Shown piece after piece: positions 12,251 to 26,232 of a DNA stretch of 64,000 nt. The DNA comes from Thermothelomyces thermophilus ATCC 42464 (taxonomy: Eukaryota; Ascomycota; Sordariomycetes; Sordariales; Chaetomiaceae), in assembly GCF_000226095.1 (NCBI RefSeq), contig NC_016472.1, positions 9,858,001 to 9,922,000 of the forward strand, in the 5' to 3' direction. The position numbers and the translations under genes were made by a program. The notes beneath the pieces are model-generated. The model made no database searches and was not told where the DNA came from. It saw only the letters and a list, made by a program, of their open reading frames with translations. Each line of letters starts with the position of its first letter. Positions within the stretch are counted from its first letter, which is position 1.

Positions 12251-12668
12251 TGTCACAGAAATATACATGTAGATGCCGCCTAAGCCACTGGCACAAATGG
12301 GCCAATCAAGTTAAAAGAACGAAAGGACCAATTATAGCATAGGAAGCATAGTAATCACTACGCTTACCAGTAATTAGGGTAATCACTACTATACAATCAC
12401 TCACAATTACCATAATTAGGAATGATCATTAGGATTATATATATATATAAATAGTCACTTATTATAGTAGACTCTAGGAGTTTACCAATAGTAATAATTA
12501 CAATCACAGTACTTATACCAAGCATTGCTAATTACTATAAGAGACAACTCTAGTGTTATTATAAACCCTTTAGCTTTACCGAATCCCTTAGACGACCTGC
12601 CCACTTGTCCCGCTCAATCTACCTTTATCTAAACCCTTTTAAAAGAAGTCTAAGTTAGGTTCGCTATA
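12251..12668 (+). repeat. 5' LTR of element D, U3 type 1
   Basis: Starts TGTCACAG and ends GCTATA (mutated GTCACA), 418 bp. The type 1 U3 contains GCCGCCTAAGCCACTGGCAC near its start. Confidence 0.9.
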
Positions 12669-12734
12669 CGTTGTTACCATTCCCTTTGTTCTATCATGGT
12701 TTAGAACGGAGGTAACTTCGACCTTGATATTAAT

Positions 12735-15700
12735 ATAGCTACTAACGTTACGGCCAAACAGCTGCTTACTTAGCTTAGTTAACTCTAGCAGCAGATCTAG
12801 GAGTTAGACTAGAGAGATAAGGCTGCTTAAGCTCGAATCAAGGAACTCGAGAACCGCGAAAAGTATTTGTAGAAGTTAGTTAACGAGGCCTACGCCAAAA
12901 TCAAGGCGCTTGAGACTACTAAAGCGAGCTATATCAAGATCGAACTACCTAGCAAATATAGAGGAACTAAGGAGGATCTTATAGGATTCCTAACAAACCT
13001 CCGATCTTACTTCCGGCTTAACGATAACAAGTTTCCGGACAATAAAGCTAAAGTCCTCTATATAGCTATAAGACTAGAGGGTAAGGTACTTAGATAGTTC
13101 GAGCCTATGTAGAACGACTATCTTACTAAGGAAGATAAAGATGACTAAGACGCGTTTATATAGGTAGTCTTCTAATCTTATAATTGCTTCGAAGAAGAGC
13201 TTTAAAAGGTTTTTAACGATAAAGACGAGAAGATTTATACGTAAGAAAGACTTGCCAATCTCTAATAGACCAAGTTAGTAACCTCCTATGCTATATAGTT
13301 TAGATAGGACATGCTTAAGTCTTAGCTTAACGACAAGGCGTTAATATAACTATTCTATAATAGCTTAAAGGAAAAGGTTAAGGACAAGCTATATAAGTAT
13401 AATTAGCCTAAGACTCTAGATAAATATATTATATAGGCTATTAGGATCGATAATTAACTCTATATACGAGAGTAATAGAAACAAGGTCAAATGAATAGAG
13501 CTATAGTTAAGGCTAACGACAAGAAAAAGCGAGCATATGTCAATACCTTATATAGGATATACCCTAGAGCTATAGATATAGATATAGTGTAAAAGCAGGA
13601 CCGGAAGAAAATAACCAAAGATAAGTCTAATGTTACCTACTATAACTATAGAAAGAAAGGGCACTATAAGCGAGAATATCGAAGCCTAAAGAAAGAGTAG
13701 AAGATAGTCCCTAGAAAGGAAATTACGGCTATCAACGAAACTACTAAGGACGTTATCGAAGTAACGGCTACAAGCTATAAAGACAGGGGCAATAATACAG
13801 ACAGTCTCGGACATAATAACAATGATAAAGACAAACAAGCACCGTACTCTAAACTAGTCACTATAAACCTAGAGACAGGTCTTGCCAAATAGGACATAGC
13901 AGGAGAATATACACCGCTAGTTTCGATTCTCCTAGCCTTAAAGTAGTAGGGTTTTACAGTTATATAGAGGTAGGATAGATCGTAGACAACTAATACCTAA
14001 GGAATCGAAAGACCTAGACCTAATGTTCTATTCCTCTAGGAACGAATCGAATAGTACTATAATGAAGTTTTTCGGCTTAATACGGAACTATACGAACGGG
14101 ATAGACACTTGATTTGACTTGCCTAGTAGAGCGATAGAATAAGGGACGAAATAAGGGAACTCTAATGTATTATAGAAACCATTAAAGGAAAACAGCCTAT
14201 AATATATGATAGGCCTAATAGCTACGCCGAGTATCTTGACGGCTAATAATTTAGTAACGATATATAGAACCTAGAATACTAGTTTATACGTATAAACTAT
14301 AGAAAAGACGAGTATATATAGGAAAGCTACTAGAAGAAACACTCCTATATTAGCACTAGAGTACCTATAGTCTATATATAATGGGAAGGATTTGGGAAAG
14401 AATTCTAATACCTCCTAGGTAACGCTATACGACTATACCCTTAATACAAGGTATATACGCAAGTGCCCTAGTTCCAATATATAGCATACAAATACCGATA
14501 CTACTTCTATGACAAATTCGAAAACAATCACTAGCCGACCCGACAAGGAAATGAGGACGGAAGCTTACACCCTATAGAATAGGTTTACAATGTAGGAAAC
14601 AAAGCAGCCGAATTGCTCTAGAAGATCGAAGCCTATAATCTAGAAAGCATTACGATAGTTCCAAGACAAGCCTGGCCTAAGCACTATAGAACAGGACAAG
14701 ACATATAGGACTCGTACTAGAGCAACGATTGCCTCTATTATACGGACGAAAAGAAATTACGAATTCGGGAGCTTTAGATAAAGCTATAGTACGTACAATA
14801 GAAAGTAGAACGGACCTAATGGTAGGAAGCTATAAGCACTTAATGGCTTACAGAAATGAGCACGATTGACGAAGCCGCTATTAGCCAAACAACTAAAGAG
14901 GTTAGCACTAACCTAGGAAACGGGTCAGGGCCCTTTAAGGGGCCCGGAAACTATTAACGCCTATGTAGCGGCAAGTAGTAGCGTAGTATAGGAGGAACTA
15001 GTGTAAGAGACTACTATATCAAGACCTCCTGGCAGAAATATAGGGAATCGCTGTAATCTTTAGACGACAGTAGCAAGACAAGCGATTATAGATAATAGTA
15101 TAGTAGAAATAGTACGAAATACTCGTACTAGTAGATAGTAGAGCAGAAATAAACCTAATCTCGCTAACACTTGTAAATTAGCTACAAATACCCTAGAGAA
15201 TAAAGTAAAAGCATAATATAGTCAAAGGGCCATTTCTAACGCAATAGGTATATAGGGAGACCGAACCGATTGATATTACTATAGCAAGGAAGACTATAGT
15301 AGTCATATTTAGTATTATAGATATAGGTAACGACAAAGATATAATATTAGGGTTACTATAGTATAAAGACTATAACCTAGACATTAGCTAGAAGAATAGT
15401 AGCTACCTATAACCCTAGATAGAGTTATATTTGACTAGCAAGATAGGGAGTACACAAGGATCGCAAACAGATAATGCTCAAGGAAAGGCATGTCCTACAG
15501 ATCCACCGTAAGAGACAGACAGTGGCAGGCAGACCACTACAGACTCTAGAAGAGGCAGTATAACGACATCGATATCGCGATAGGAGGAACGAGCTAAACC
15601 GCCGATAGCTATTCTCTCCATTAACGAATGTAGAGCACTATAATTAGAGTAATAGGTTAAGATAGGAGAAATCGCTAGCATTGCTATAGACGGAACTAAG

Positions 15701-18640
15701 TTCGTATACTACTAGAAAACCGAGAGACGAGATAAGACTAGGGAAGTACCGAAGGAATACGAAGGATACCTAATATTCGAACCGAAATATCTAGAAGGAC
15801 TACTAGAATACGGCCTATAGGATTACGAGATCAAGCTTAAGAAAGGAGCACGACTAAAGTTCTTTAAGATTTACTATATAAGCTAGATATAGAACAAAGA
15901 ACTTAAGCGATATTTAGAGGAAAACCTTTGAAGAGGATATATCTACCTGTCGACATCGCTAGTAGGCTACCTAATCCTGTTTATACCTAAGAAAGATAGA
16001 AAGCTATAGTTATATATCGACTATTAGTAACTTAACAAATAGACTATAAAAAACTAATACCCGTTACTACTAATCTTATAGCTCTAAGATTAGTTAGCAG
16101 GAGCCTAATATTTTATACATCTTAACTTGCTATTAGCCTATAACTATATATAGATCAAAGAAGGCAATAAGTGGAAAACGGCCTTTAGGACACCTTATAG
16201 CCACTACAAGTACCTCGTCATGCCATTCGGACTTACAAACACGCTAGCAACGTTCTAAGCCCTAATTAATCAAGCTATCCGACCCTTTCTCGACAAATTT
16301 ACAGTATATTATCTTGATGACATACTTATCTTCTCTAAGATAATAGACAAACACTAGAAGTATATAAAAGTAGTACTAGACGCGTTACACGCGTATAAGC
16401 TATTAGTTAACAAGGAAAAGAGCAAATTCTATATTAGGAAGATAGTCTTTTTAGGATACAAAATATCCCTAGGACAAATTTAGATAGAACCTTTAAAGAT
16501 TAAAGCTATCAAGAATTAGCTATAACTAACGTTAGTCACGGAAGTACAAAGCTTTATCAGATTTACAAACTTCTACTAGATGTTTATTAGGAACTTTAGA
16601 GCAATCGTACAACCTTTATACGAACTTACTAAGAAGAATACTAAATTCTAATAGGAAGAGCAATACGAGTAAGCATTTACGTAAATCCGCGACGCCATTA
16701 CTAAAGATCTAGTACTAGTACTACCAGACCCTAAGAAACCATTCGAGATGGAAACAGACGCTTTAGACTATGCCATCGGAGGACAATTAGGACAACGAGA
16801 CGGACAAGGAAAGCTATATCCTATAGCCTTCTTTTTAAAGAGGCTCGATTGACTACGTCTTAATTATCTGATCTATAATAAAGAACTACTTACGATTATC
16901 GAAGCTTTTAAGGAATAGCGACTATACCTTAGCGGTATAATTAAACTAGTATAAGTATATATAGATTATAAGAATTTACAATACTTTATAATGACAAAGG
17001 AGCTTAATAGATAACAAATACAATAGGTAGAATTCCTTATAGAATTTAACTTTAAGATCTACTATAAGAAGGGTAAAGAGAACGTATAAGCAGACATCTT
17101 AAGCTAACAAACGGATCATATAGAAGGACAAACGGAAATAATATCACCGTTATTTAAGGAACAAACAGACGGAACGCTATATTACGAAACATAGATACCC
17201 GTAGAAGATAATCTACTTAACTCGTTCCTAGAATGCTATACAATCTTTTAAGAAGAAAGGATTAACGAGGCACAGTATCAAGCAATACCTAGACCACTAG
17301 TACCTGATAGAGTGGAAGAAAGAGATAGGAAACTCTAGTACCGAGGCAAAGCGTATATCTATAATAAAGATTAATAGCTACGGATGATTCGAGAACTCTA
17401 TAAGTTAAAACTCAGAGGATATAAAGGAGTTACAAAGACTGTTACACAAGTCAAGAAACATTACGACTTTCTATAGTTAACGGTACAAGTTAAAGAAGTT
17501 ATATAGAACTACGATATCTGTAATCGAAGTAAAACGGCACGATATAAGCCGTATAGGTTACTTTAGCCACTACTAATAGCTAACAAACTATAGAGCTCGG
17601 TTATAATAGACTTTATTACAAAGCTGCTAGAATCTAAGGATATAGCTATAAGAGTGACCTACGATAGTATTCTTACTATAGTAGATCGCCTAACTAAGTA
17701 GGCATACTTCTTTCCCTATAAGGAGTCTTAGATAGCGGAATAGTTAGTAGATATAATCTATTAGCAAGTTACATTAGTATATGCTTAGCCGCAAGAATAG
17801 ATTACTAATAGAGACACGAAGTTCACGTCGAAGTTCTAGCAAGCGTTAATATAACAATTAGGCGTTAATAGCAAGCTATTAACAGCATATTACCCGTAGA
17901 CTGACAGACAAACGGAGCGACTAAACCAAGTTATCAAGCAGTATCTCCATTCTTATGTTAACTACTAGCAAGACGACTAGATTATATTATTACTAACAAT
18001 ATAACTTGCTTATAATATAACGTTAATAGAAATGACCAAAGTCATACCGTTCTTTACAAACTACAGATATAAAGTAGACCTTAGGCAAGGACCAGAGGTT
18101 ATAGTGCCAAGAGCAGTAGTCAAAGCAGAACAAATGTACGTACTATATGAGAAACTTAAAAAGGAACTCAAGTTTATCAGAACTAGAATAAAAAACTACT
18201 ATGACAAATACAGGCTCGAGGGACCTTGCCTAGAGAGGGGAAACAAAGTCTACCTAATTATACGAAACCTATAGACCAAACGACTAAGTATAAAGCTAGA
18301 CTTTAAGAAGGTTAGACCCTTTATTATTAAAGAACGAATTTCGACATCTAACTACTAACTATCGTTACTATCATCTATATGCCTACAGACGGATGTTTTT
18401 TATATTTCACTTCTCGAACTAGTACCAAAGAACGCCAAGGTTGCTATATATATCGAAGCAAAAGATAAAGAGGAAGAATAGGACGTCAAAGAAATTCTAG
18501 ATTTATATATCATTAATAGGGAACTATAGTACCTAGTTAAATAGTTTAATTTCGGACTAGAAGACAACTTATAGGAACCTGTTAAGAATTTAAACTACCC
18601 TAAGAAACTAGAATAGTTCTATTAGTAAAACCTAGATCGG
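12735..18640 (+). pseudogene. gag-pol remnant of element D
   Basis: The start codon has become ATA at 12735. Gag domain, CCHC region (about 13630-13685), protease (about 15110-15190), reverse transcriptase with an undamaged Y-Y-L-D-D-I-L-I-F core at about 16308-16335, RNase H, integrase (about 17450-18275) and chromodomain (about 18478-18635) follow in order. E was inserted just after the chromodomain. An 80-codon open stretch (18032-18274) is the best preserved part, the integrase C-terminus. In-frame stops are frequent elsewhere. Confidence 0.88.
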
Positions 18641-19087
18641 TGTGACAAACCTAACTTAGACTTCTTCTAAAAGGGTCTAGATAGAGGTAGATTAAGCGTG
18701 ACGAGCAGGCAGGTCGTTTAAGGGATTCGGTAAAGCCAAAGGGTTCATAACAACACTAGAGTTATCTCTCATAGTAATTAGCAATACTTGGTATAAGTAC
18801 TATGATTATAATTATTACCACTAGTAAACTCCTGGAGTCCACTATAACAAGTAACTAGCTAGCTATATATATACAATAGTCTGTCCCTCTTTAATAGTTA
18901 TCACTAGTACCACTTCTCCTTTCACTTCGTGATTCTACGTTGTCGACAGTGACATGCTATTATCACCAGTGAAGACCTTAGTCTTGGCGGTGATAATCTT
19001 CTGATTGGTCTGTCGAGTGATTAGCTGTCGGAATATCCCGTGTCCTAGCTACAGCCTGCCGGGCCGCCTATATACTTATCTGTAACA
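18641..19087 (-). repeat. 3' LTR of element E, U3 type 3
   Basis: On the plus strand it starts TGTGACAAACC and ends TATCTGTAACA. The adjacent CGATGCCCCTCCTTT (19088-19102) is the complement of the polypurine tract. 447 bp. Confidence 0.9.
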
Positions 19088-19214
19088 CGATGCCCCTCCT
19101 TTAAGGCTTTCGACCCGAAAGCCCTCTTAGGCCGTTTCAAATAACGCTAATAACCCTTTGCTTATAAGTATTACATTCTCCCTATTTCTACATCGTGGTT
19201 GCCATATTGACAAA

Positions 19215-19850
19215 ATGCCGATAGAGAAACGGAAGTTACATTCTGTACGTTACTGTGCTTCCCTTGCTTAGAACATCGCTGAGAACGGTTTTGTTATTAT
19301 GCCTTGCTCTTAGTGTACGTCGTAAGGCCTTGTCTGTAAAATGATCACGTATATAAAGCGTTATAAGGCCTATGTTCGTCGAGGTCGTTCTTACGATGGC
19401 TCTAGCATCTTGCTTTCTTCCTATAAGCTTGTCTCCTTTTTTTTTTTTTTTTTTTTTTACTATGATTCCTAATGTTCGTTCTAGTAGATCGTATTCTTTA
19501 AGAGCAATATCATATTAAAGATGCTAAACATTATACCGAACTTAAACTAGATAAATCCTAACGCTATCTAGAAGAGGCCTAGCGTAAGTTATCTAAAAAG
19601 CTTATACGGCTCTAGCATCTTCGTTAGCAGAAGGAGTTTTTAGTAAAGAAAGGTGCTGATATAGTAGCGTGTAGTCTGTCGACCTTAGACAAGTTAAAGG
19701 AGGTTAAGTAATAAGAGACGCCTACTATACCCTTGTCGCAGATTAATGATGCTATCAATGCTATTAACTAGGGCGCTATCTTTAGTTCTGTCCTAGGTTT
19801 CCCTTTAGTCGATCCGGGTTTTACCGGTAGAACTATTCTAGTTTCTTAGG
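19215..19850 (+). pseudogene. Antisense Cys-rich/coiled-coil ORF of element E
   Basis: E lies on the minus strand, so this ORF reads on the plus strand. ATG at 19215 is intact and opens Met-Pro-Ile-Glu-Lys-Arg-Lys, as in C. Cys positions of the putative zinc motif follow, some still Cys (M-P-C-S stop C). A run of 22 T (19437-19458) then breaks the frame, and a Gln/Leu/Lys-rich probable coiled coil runs to about 19700 before the pol C-terminus is reached in antisense. Stops stand at likely former Gln, Arg or Trp codons. Function unknown. Confidence 0.6.
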
Positions 19851-22800
19851 GCAGTTCAAATTCTTAACTAGTTCCTATAAGTTATCTTCTAATCCGAAAT
19901 CAAGCCATTTAACCAGATACTACAGTTCTCCGTTAATAATATATAAATCTAGAATTTCTTCGACGTCCTATTCTTCCTCTTCGTCCTCTACTTCAATATA
20001 CATAGTAACCTTAACACTCTTTGGTACTAGTTCGAGAAGTAAAATATAAAAAACATCCGTCTATAGTCGTATAGATGATAGTAACGATAGTCGGTAGTTA
20101 GATGTCGAGATTCGTTCTTTGATAATAAAGGGTCTGACCTTCTTAAAGTCTAGCTTCGTGCTTAGTCATTTGATTTATAGGTTTCGTACAATTAGGTAGA
20201 CTTTGTCTCCCCTCTCTAGGCAAGGTCCCTTAAGCCTATGTTTATCGTAGTAGTTCTTTATTCTAGTTTTGACAAACTCGAGTTCCTTTTTAAGCTTCTT
20301 ATATAATATATACATCTGTTCTACTTTAACTACTGCTCTTAGCACTATAACCTCTAGTCCTTACCTAAAGTCTGCTTTATATCTGTAGTTTGTAAAGAAC
20401 GGTATAACTTTAGTTATTTCTATCAGCATCGTATTATAGGCAAGTTATACTATTAGTAATAGCATGACCTAGTCGTCTTGCTAGTAATTAATATAAGAGC
20501 AGAGGTATTGCTTAATAACTTAGTTTAGTCGCTCTATTTGTCCGTCGGTCTATAGGTAATATGCCATTGATAGCTTGCTGTTAATGCCTAATTGTTGTAT
20601 TAACGCTTGCTAGAACTTCGACGCGAACTTGGTGTCTCTATCAGTGATCCATTCTTACGGCCAAGCATACATTGATGTAACTTGCCGATAGATCACGTCT
20701 ACCAACTATTCTGCTATCTAGGACTCCTTATAGGGAAAGAAGTATACCTACTTAGTCAGGCGATCTACTATAATAAGAATACTATCGTAGGTCACTCTTA
20801 TAGCTATATCCTTAGATTCTGGCAGCTTCGTAATAAAGTCTATTATAACCAAGCTCTATAGTTTGTCAGCTATTAGCAGTAGCTAAAGTAGCCCGTACGG
20901 CTTATATCGTGCCATTTTGCTTCGATTATAGATGTCGTAGCTCTATACGACTTCCTTAACTCGTGCCGTTAACTATAGAAAGTCGTAGTGTTTCTTAACT
21001 TATATGACAGTCTTCGTAACTCCTTTATATCCTCCGAGTTTTGACTTATAGAGTTCTCAAATCATTCGTAGCTATTAATCCTAATTATAGATATATACTT
21101 TACCTTAGTACCAAAGTTTCCTATCTCTTTCTTCTACTCTGTTAAGTACTAGTAGTCCGGGTACTGCTTAATACTATGCCTTGTTAATCCTTTCTTCTCG
21201 AAAGATTACGTAGCATTCTAGGAACGAGTCAAGTAGATCGTCTTCTATAGGTATCTATATTTCGTAATGTAGCATTCTGTCTGTTCGTTCCTTAAACAAT
21301 GGTAATGTTATTCCTATTTGTCCTTCCATATAATCCGTTCGTCAGCTTAAGATATCCGCTTATACGTTCTCTTTGCCCTTCTTATAGCGAATCTTAAAGT
21401 TAAATTCTACAAGGAATTCTACCTATCGTATTTATCATCTATTAAGCTCCTTCGTTATTATAAAGTATCGTAGGTTCTTATAATCTATATATATTTGTAC
21501 TAGTTTAATTATATTACTAAGGTATAATTACCATTCCTTGAAAGCTTCGACAATTGCAAGTAGTTCCTTGTTATAGATCGGATAATTAAGACGTAGTCTA
21601 TCGAGTTTCTTTGAAAAGAAGGCTATAGGATATAGCTTCCCTTGTCTGTCTCGTTATCCTAATTGTCCTCCGATGGTATAGTCTGAAGCGTCCGTTTCTA
21701 CCTCGAATAGCTTCTTAGGGTCTGGTAGTACTAGTACCGGATCTTTAGTAATGGCATTCTAGATCTATATAAATGCTTACTCGTATTACTCTTCCCATTA
21801 GAATTTAGTATTCTTCTTAGTAAGCTCGTATAAAGGTCGTATAATCGCTCTAAAGTTCCTAATAAATATCTAGTAGAAGTTTGTAAATCCGATAAAGCTT
21901 TATACTTCCATAACTAACGTTAGTCATGGCTAATTCTTGATAGCTTTAATCTTTAAAGGTTCCATCTGGATTTGTCCTAGGGATATTTCGTATCCTAAAA
22001 ATACCGTTTTCCTAACGTGGAATTCGCTCTTTCCCTTGTTAACTAATAGCTTATATACGTATAGCGCGTCTAGTACTACTTTTATGTACTTCTAGTATTT
22101 GTCTATTGTCTTAGAGAAGATAAGTATATCGTTAAGATAATATACTGTAAATTTATTAAGAAAGGGTCAGATAGCTTGATTAATCAGGGCTTAGAACGTT
22201 ACTAACGCGTTTGTAAGTCCGAATGGCATAACAAGGTACTTATAGTAGCTATAAGGTATCCTAAAGGCCGTTTTCTACTTGTTACCTTCTTTAATCCGTA
22301 TATAGTTATAGGCCGATAGTAAGTCAAGACGCGTAAAATATTAGGCTCCTACTAACTAATCTCGGAGCCGTAAGATTAGCAGTAACAGGTATTGGTTTTT
22401 TATAGTCTGTTCGTTAAGTTGCTAATAGTCGACGTATAACTATAGCTTTCTATCTTTCTTAGGCATAAACAGGATTAGGTAGCCTACTAGCGATATCAAC
22501 AGGCAGATATATCCTCTTCGAAGGTTCTCCTCTAAATATCGCTTAAGTTCTTTGTTCTATATCTAGCTTATATAATAAATCTTGAAGAACTTTAATCGTG
22601 CTCTTTCCTTAAGCTTAATCTCGTAATCCCATAGGCCGTGTTCTAGTAGTCCTTCTAGATATTTCGGTTCGAATACTAGGTATCCTTTATATTCCTTCGG
22701 TACTTCCCTAGTCTTGTCTTGTTTCTCGGTTTTCTAATAGTATACGAACTTAGTTCTATCTATAATAATACTAGCGATTTCTCCTATCTCAACCTACTAC

Positions 22801-25714
22801 TCCTATTATAGTACTCTGTATTCGTCAATAGAGAGAATAGCTATCGGCGATTTAGCTTGTTCCTCCTGTCGCGATATCGATGTCGTTATACCACCTCTTC
22901 TAGAGTCCGTAATGGTCTGCTTGCCACTATCTATCTCTTGTAATAGATCTATAGGACATGCCTTTCCTTAAGCATCGTCTATTTGCGATCCTTACGTACT
23001 CCCTATCTTACTAGTCAAATATAACTCCGTTTAGGGTTATAGGTAGCTACTATTCTTCTAGCTAATATCTAGGTTATAGTCTTTATACTATAGTAACCCT
23101 AATATTATATCTTTATCGTTACCTATATCTACGATGCTAAATATAACTACCATAGTCTTCCCTACTATAGTAATATCAATTAGTTCGGTCTCCCTATATA
23201 CCTATTACATCAGAAATGGCCCTTTGACTATACCATGCTTCTGCTTTATTCTCTAAGGTATCTATAGCTAATTTACAAGCGTCGGCGAAATCAGGTTCAT
23301 CTCTGCTCCACTATCTACTAGTACAAGCATTTCGTGCTATTTCTACTATGCTATTATCTATAATCGCTTGTCTTGCCGCCGTCGTCCAAAGATTACGGCG
23401 ATTTCCTATGTTTCTGCTAGGAGGTCTCGATATAGTGGTCTCTTGTACCAGTCCCTCCTATACTATGCTACCACTCGCTGCTATACAGGCATTAATAGTT
23501 TCTAGGCCCCTCGAAGGGCCCTAACCCGTTTCCTAGGTTAGTGCTAACCTCTTTAGTTATTTGGCTAATAGCGGCTTTATTAATCGTACTCATTTCCGTA
23601 AGCTATTAAGTGCTTGTGGCTTCCTACTATTAGGTCTATTCCGCTTTCTGTCGTACGTGCTATAGCTTCGTCTAAAGCTCCCAAATTCGTAATTTCTTTT
23701 CTTCTACATGATAGAGGCAATCGTTACTCTAGCACGAGTTCTATATATCTCGTCTAGTTCCGTAGTGCCTAGGCTAGGCTCATCTTAAAACTATCGTAAT
23801 GCTTTCTAGATCATAGGCTTCGATCTTTTAGAGCAATTCGGCTGCTCTATTTCCTACATCATAGACCTATTCTATAAGGCGTAAGCTTCTGTCCTTATTT
23901 CCTTATCGGGTTAGCTAATAATTGTTTTCGAATTTATCGTAGAAGTAGTATCGGCATTTGTATATTATACACTAGAACTAGGGCACTTGCGTATATGCCT
24001 CGTATCAAGGGTATAGTTACGTAGCGTTGCCTAGGAGGTATTAGAATTCTTTCCTAAATCCTTCCCATTATATATAGATTATAGGTACTCTAGTGCTAAT
24101 ATAAGAGTGTTTCTTCTAGTAGCTTTCCTATATATGCTCGTCTTTTCCGTGGTTCGCGTATATAAACTAGTATTCTAGATTCTATATATTGTTACTAAGT
24201 TACTAATCGTCAAGGTACTCGATATAGCTATCAGGCCTATTATATATTACAGGCTATTTTCCTTTAATAGTTTCTACGATATATTGGAGTTCCCTTATCT
24301 TATCCCTTATCTTATCGCTCTACTAGATAAGTCAAATCAAGCATCTATCCTATTCGTATAGTTCCGTATTAAGCCAAAAAACTTCGTTATAGTACCATTC
24401 GATTCATTCCTAGAAAAATAGAACATTAGGTCTAGGTCTTTTAATTCCTTAGGTATCAGTTATCTACGATCTATCCTACCTCTATATAACTATAAAGCCC
24501 TATTACCTCAAGGCTAGGAGAATTAAAACTAGCGGTGTATATTCTCCTGCTATATCCTATTCGGCAAGACCTATCTCTAGGTCTATAATGACTAGTTCGG
24601 AGTACGGTGCTTATTCGTCTTTACTATTGTAGTTATATCCGAGACTGTCTATATCACTACCCTTGTCTTCGTAGCTCGTAGCCGCTACTTCGATAACGTC
24701 CTTAGTAGTTTTGTCGATAGCCGTAATTTCCTTTCTAGAGGCTAGTTTCTATTCTTTCTTTAGGCTCTAGCATTCTTACTTGTAGTGCCCTTTCTTTCTA
24801 TAGTTATAGTAGGTAACATTAGACTTGTCTTTAGTCGTCTTCTTCTAGTCTTACTTCTATACTATATCTATATCTATAGCTCTAGGGTACGTCCTATACA
24901 AGGTATTAACATATACTCGCTTTTTCTTATTATTAGCCTTAACTATAGTTCCGTTTATTTGACCTTATTTCTATTACTCTTATATATAAAGTCGATCATT
25001 AATCCTAATAGCCTATATAATATATTCGTCTAAAGTCTTAGGCTAATCATACTTATATAGCTTATCCTTAACCTTTTCCTTTAAGCTATTATAGAACAAT
25101 TATATTAACGCCTTATCATTAAGCTAAGACTTAAGCATGTCCTATCTAAACTATATAGTATAAGAGGCTACTAACTTAGTCTATTAGAGATTAGTAAGTC
25201 TTTCTTATATATAAATCTTCTTATCTTTATCGCTAAAAACTTTCTAAAGCTCTTCTTCAAAATAGTTATAAGATTAGAAGACTACCTATATAAATATGTC
25301 TTAGTTATCTTTATCTTCCTTAGTAAGATAGTCATTCTATATAGGCTTAAACTATCTAAGTACCTTACCCTCTAGTCTTATAGCTATATAGAGGACTTTA
25401 GCTTTATCGTCCGGAAACTTATCATCATTAAGCTAGAAGTAAAATCAGAGGTTTGTCAAGAATCCTATAAGATCCTCCTTAGTTCCTCTATATTTGCCAG
25501 GTAGTTCGATCTTAATACGCTTCACTTTGGCACCCTCAAGTGCCTCGATTTTGGCATAGGCCTCGTTAACCAACTTCTACAAGTACTTTTCGCGGTTCTC
25601 GAGTTCCTTGATTCGAGCTTAAGTAGCCTTGTCTCTCTAATCTAACTCCTAGATCCGCTGCTAGAGTTAACCAAGCTAAGTAAGCAGCTATTCGGCTGTA
25701 ACGTCGGTAGCCAT
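19850..25714 (-). pseudogene. gag-pol remnant of element E
   Basis: Minus strand, ATG at 25714-25712 (Met-Ala-Thr-Asp). Gag domain, CCHC region near 24770-24800, protease near 23290-23340, reverse transcriptase about 22000-22580, RNase H, integrase about 20180-21000 and a chromodomain ending near 19840-19990. Stops from CAG, CAA and TGG conversion occur throughout. Confidence 0.88.
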
Positions 25715-25780
25715 GTCGATGTCGAGGTCAAAGTCACCTCCGTTCTAAACCATAACAGAACAAAGGGAGTGGTAACAACG

Positions 25781-26227
25781 TATAACAAACCTAACTCAGA
25801 CTTCTTCTAAAAGGGTCTAGACGGAGGTAAATTAAGCGTGACGAGCAGGCGGGTCGTCTAAGGGATTTGGTAAAGCCAAAGGGTTTATAACAACACTAGA
25901 GTTATCTCTTATAGTAATTAGCAATGCTTGGTATAAGTATTATAATTGTAATTATTACCACTAGTGAACTCCTAGAGTCTACTATAACGAGTAACTAGCT
26001 AGCTATATATATATAATGGTCTGTCTCTCTTTAATAGTTATTACTAGTACTACTTCTCCTTTTACTTTGTGATTCTACGTTGTCGACGGTGACATGCTAT
26101 TATCACTAGTGAAGACCTTAGTCTTAGTGGTGATAATCTTCTAATTGGTCTGTCGAGTGATTGGCTATTGGAATGTCCCGTGTCCTAGCTACAGCCTGCC
26201 GGGCCGCCCATATGCTTATTCGTGACA
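25781..26227 (-). repeat. 5' LTR of element E, U3 type 3
   Basis: Starts TATAACAAACC (mutated TGTAAC), ends TATTCGTGACA, then the target duplication ATCGG. 447 bp. Confidence 0.9.
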
Positions 26228-26232
26228 ATCGG

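Larger units (their letters stand above)
18641..26227 (-). mobile_element. Element E: full-length retrotransposon on the minus strand, inside D
   Basis: It is 7,587 bp, has two 447-bp type 3 LTRs and the target duplication ATCGG (18636-18640 and 26228-26232). After excision D reads continuously and aligns with about 10,225-10,250 of C. Orientation is opposite to its host element. It belongs with C by LTR type and by its antisense ORF. Confidence 0.95.
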
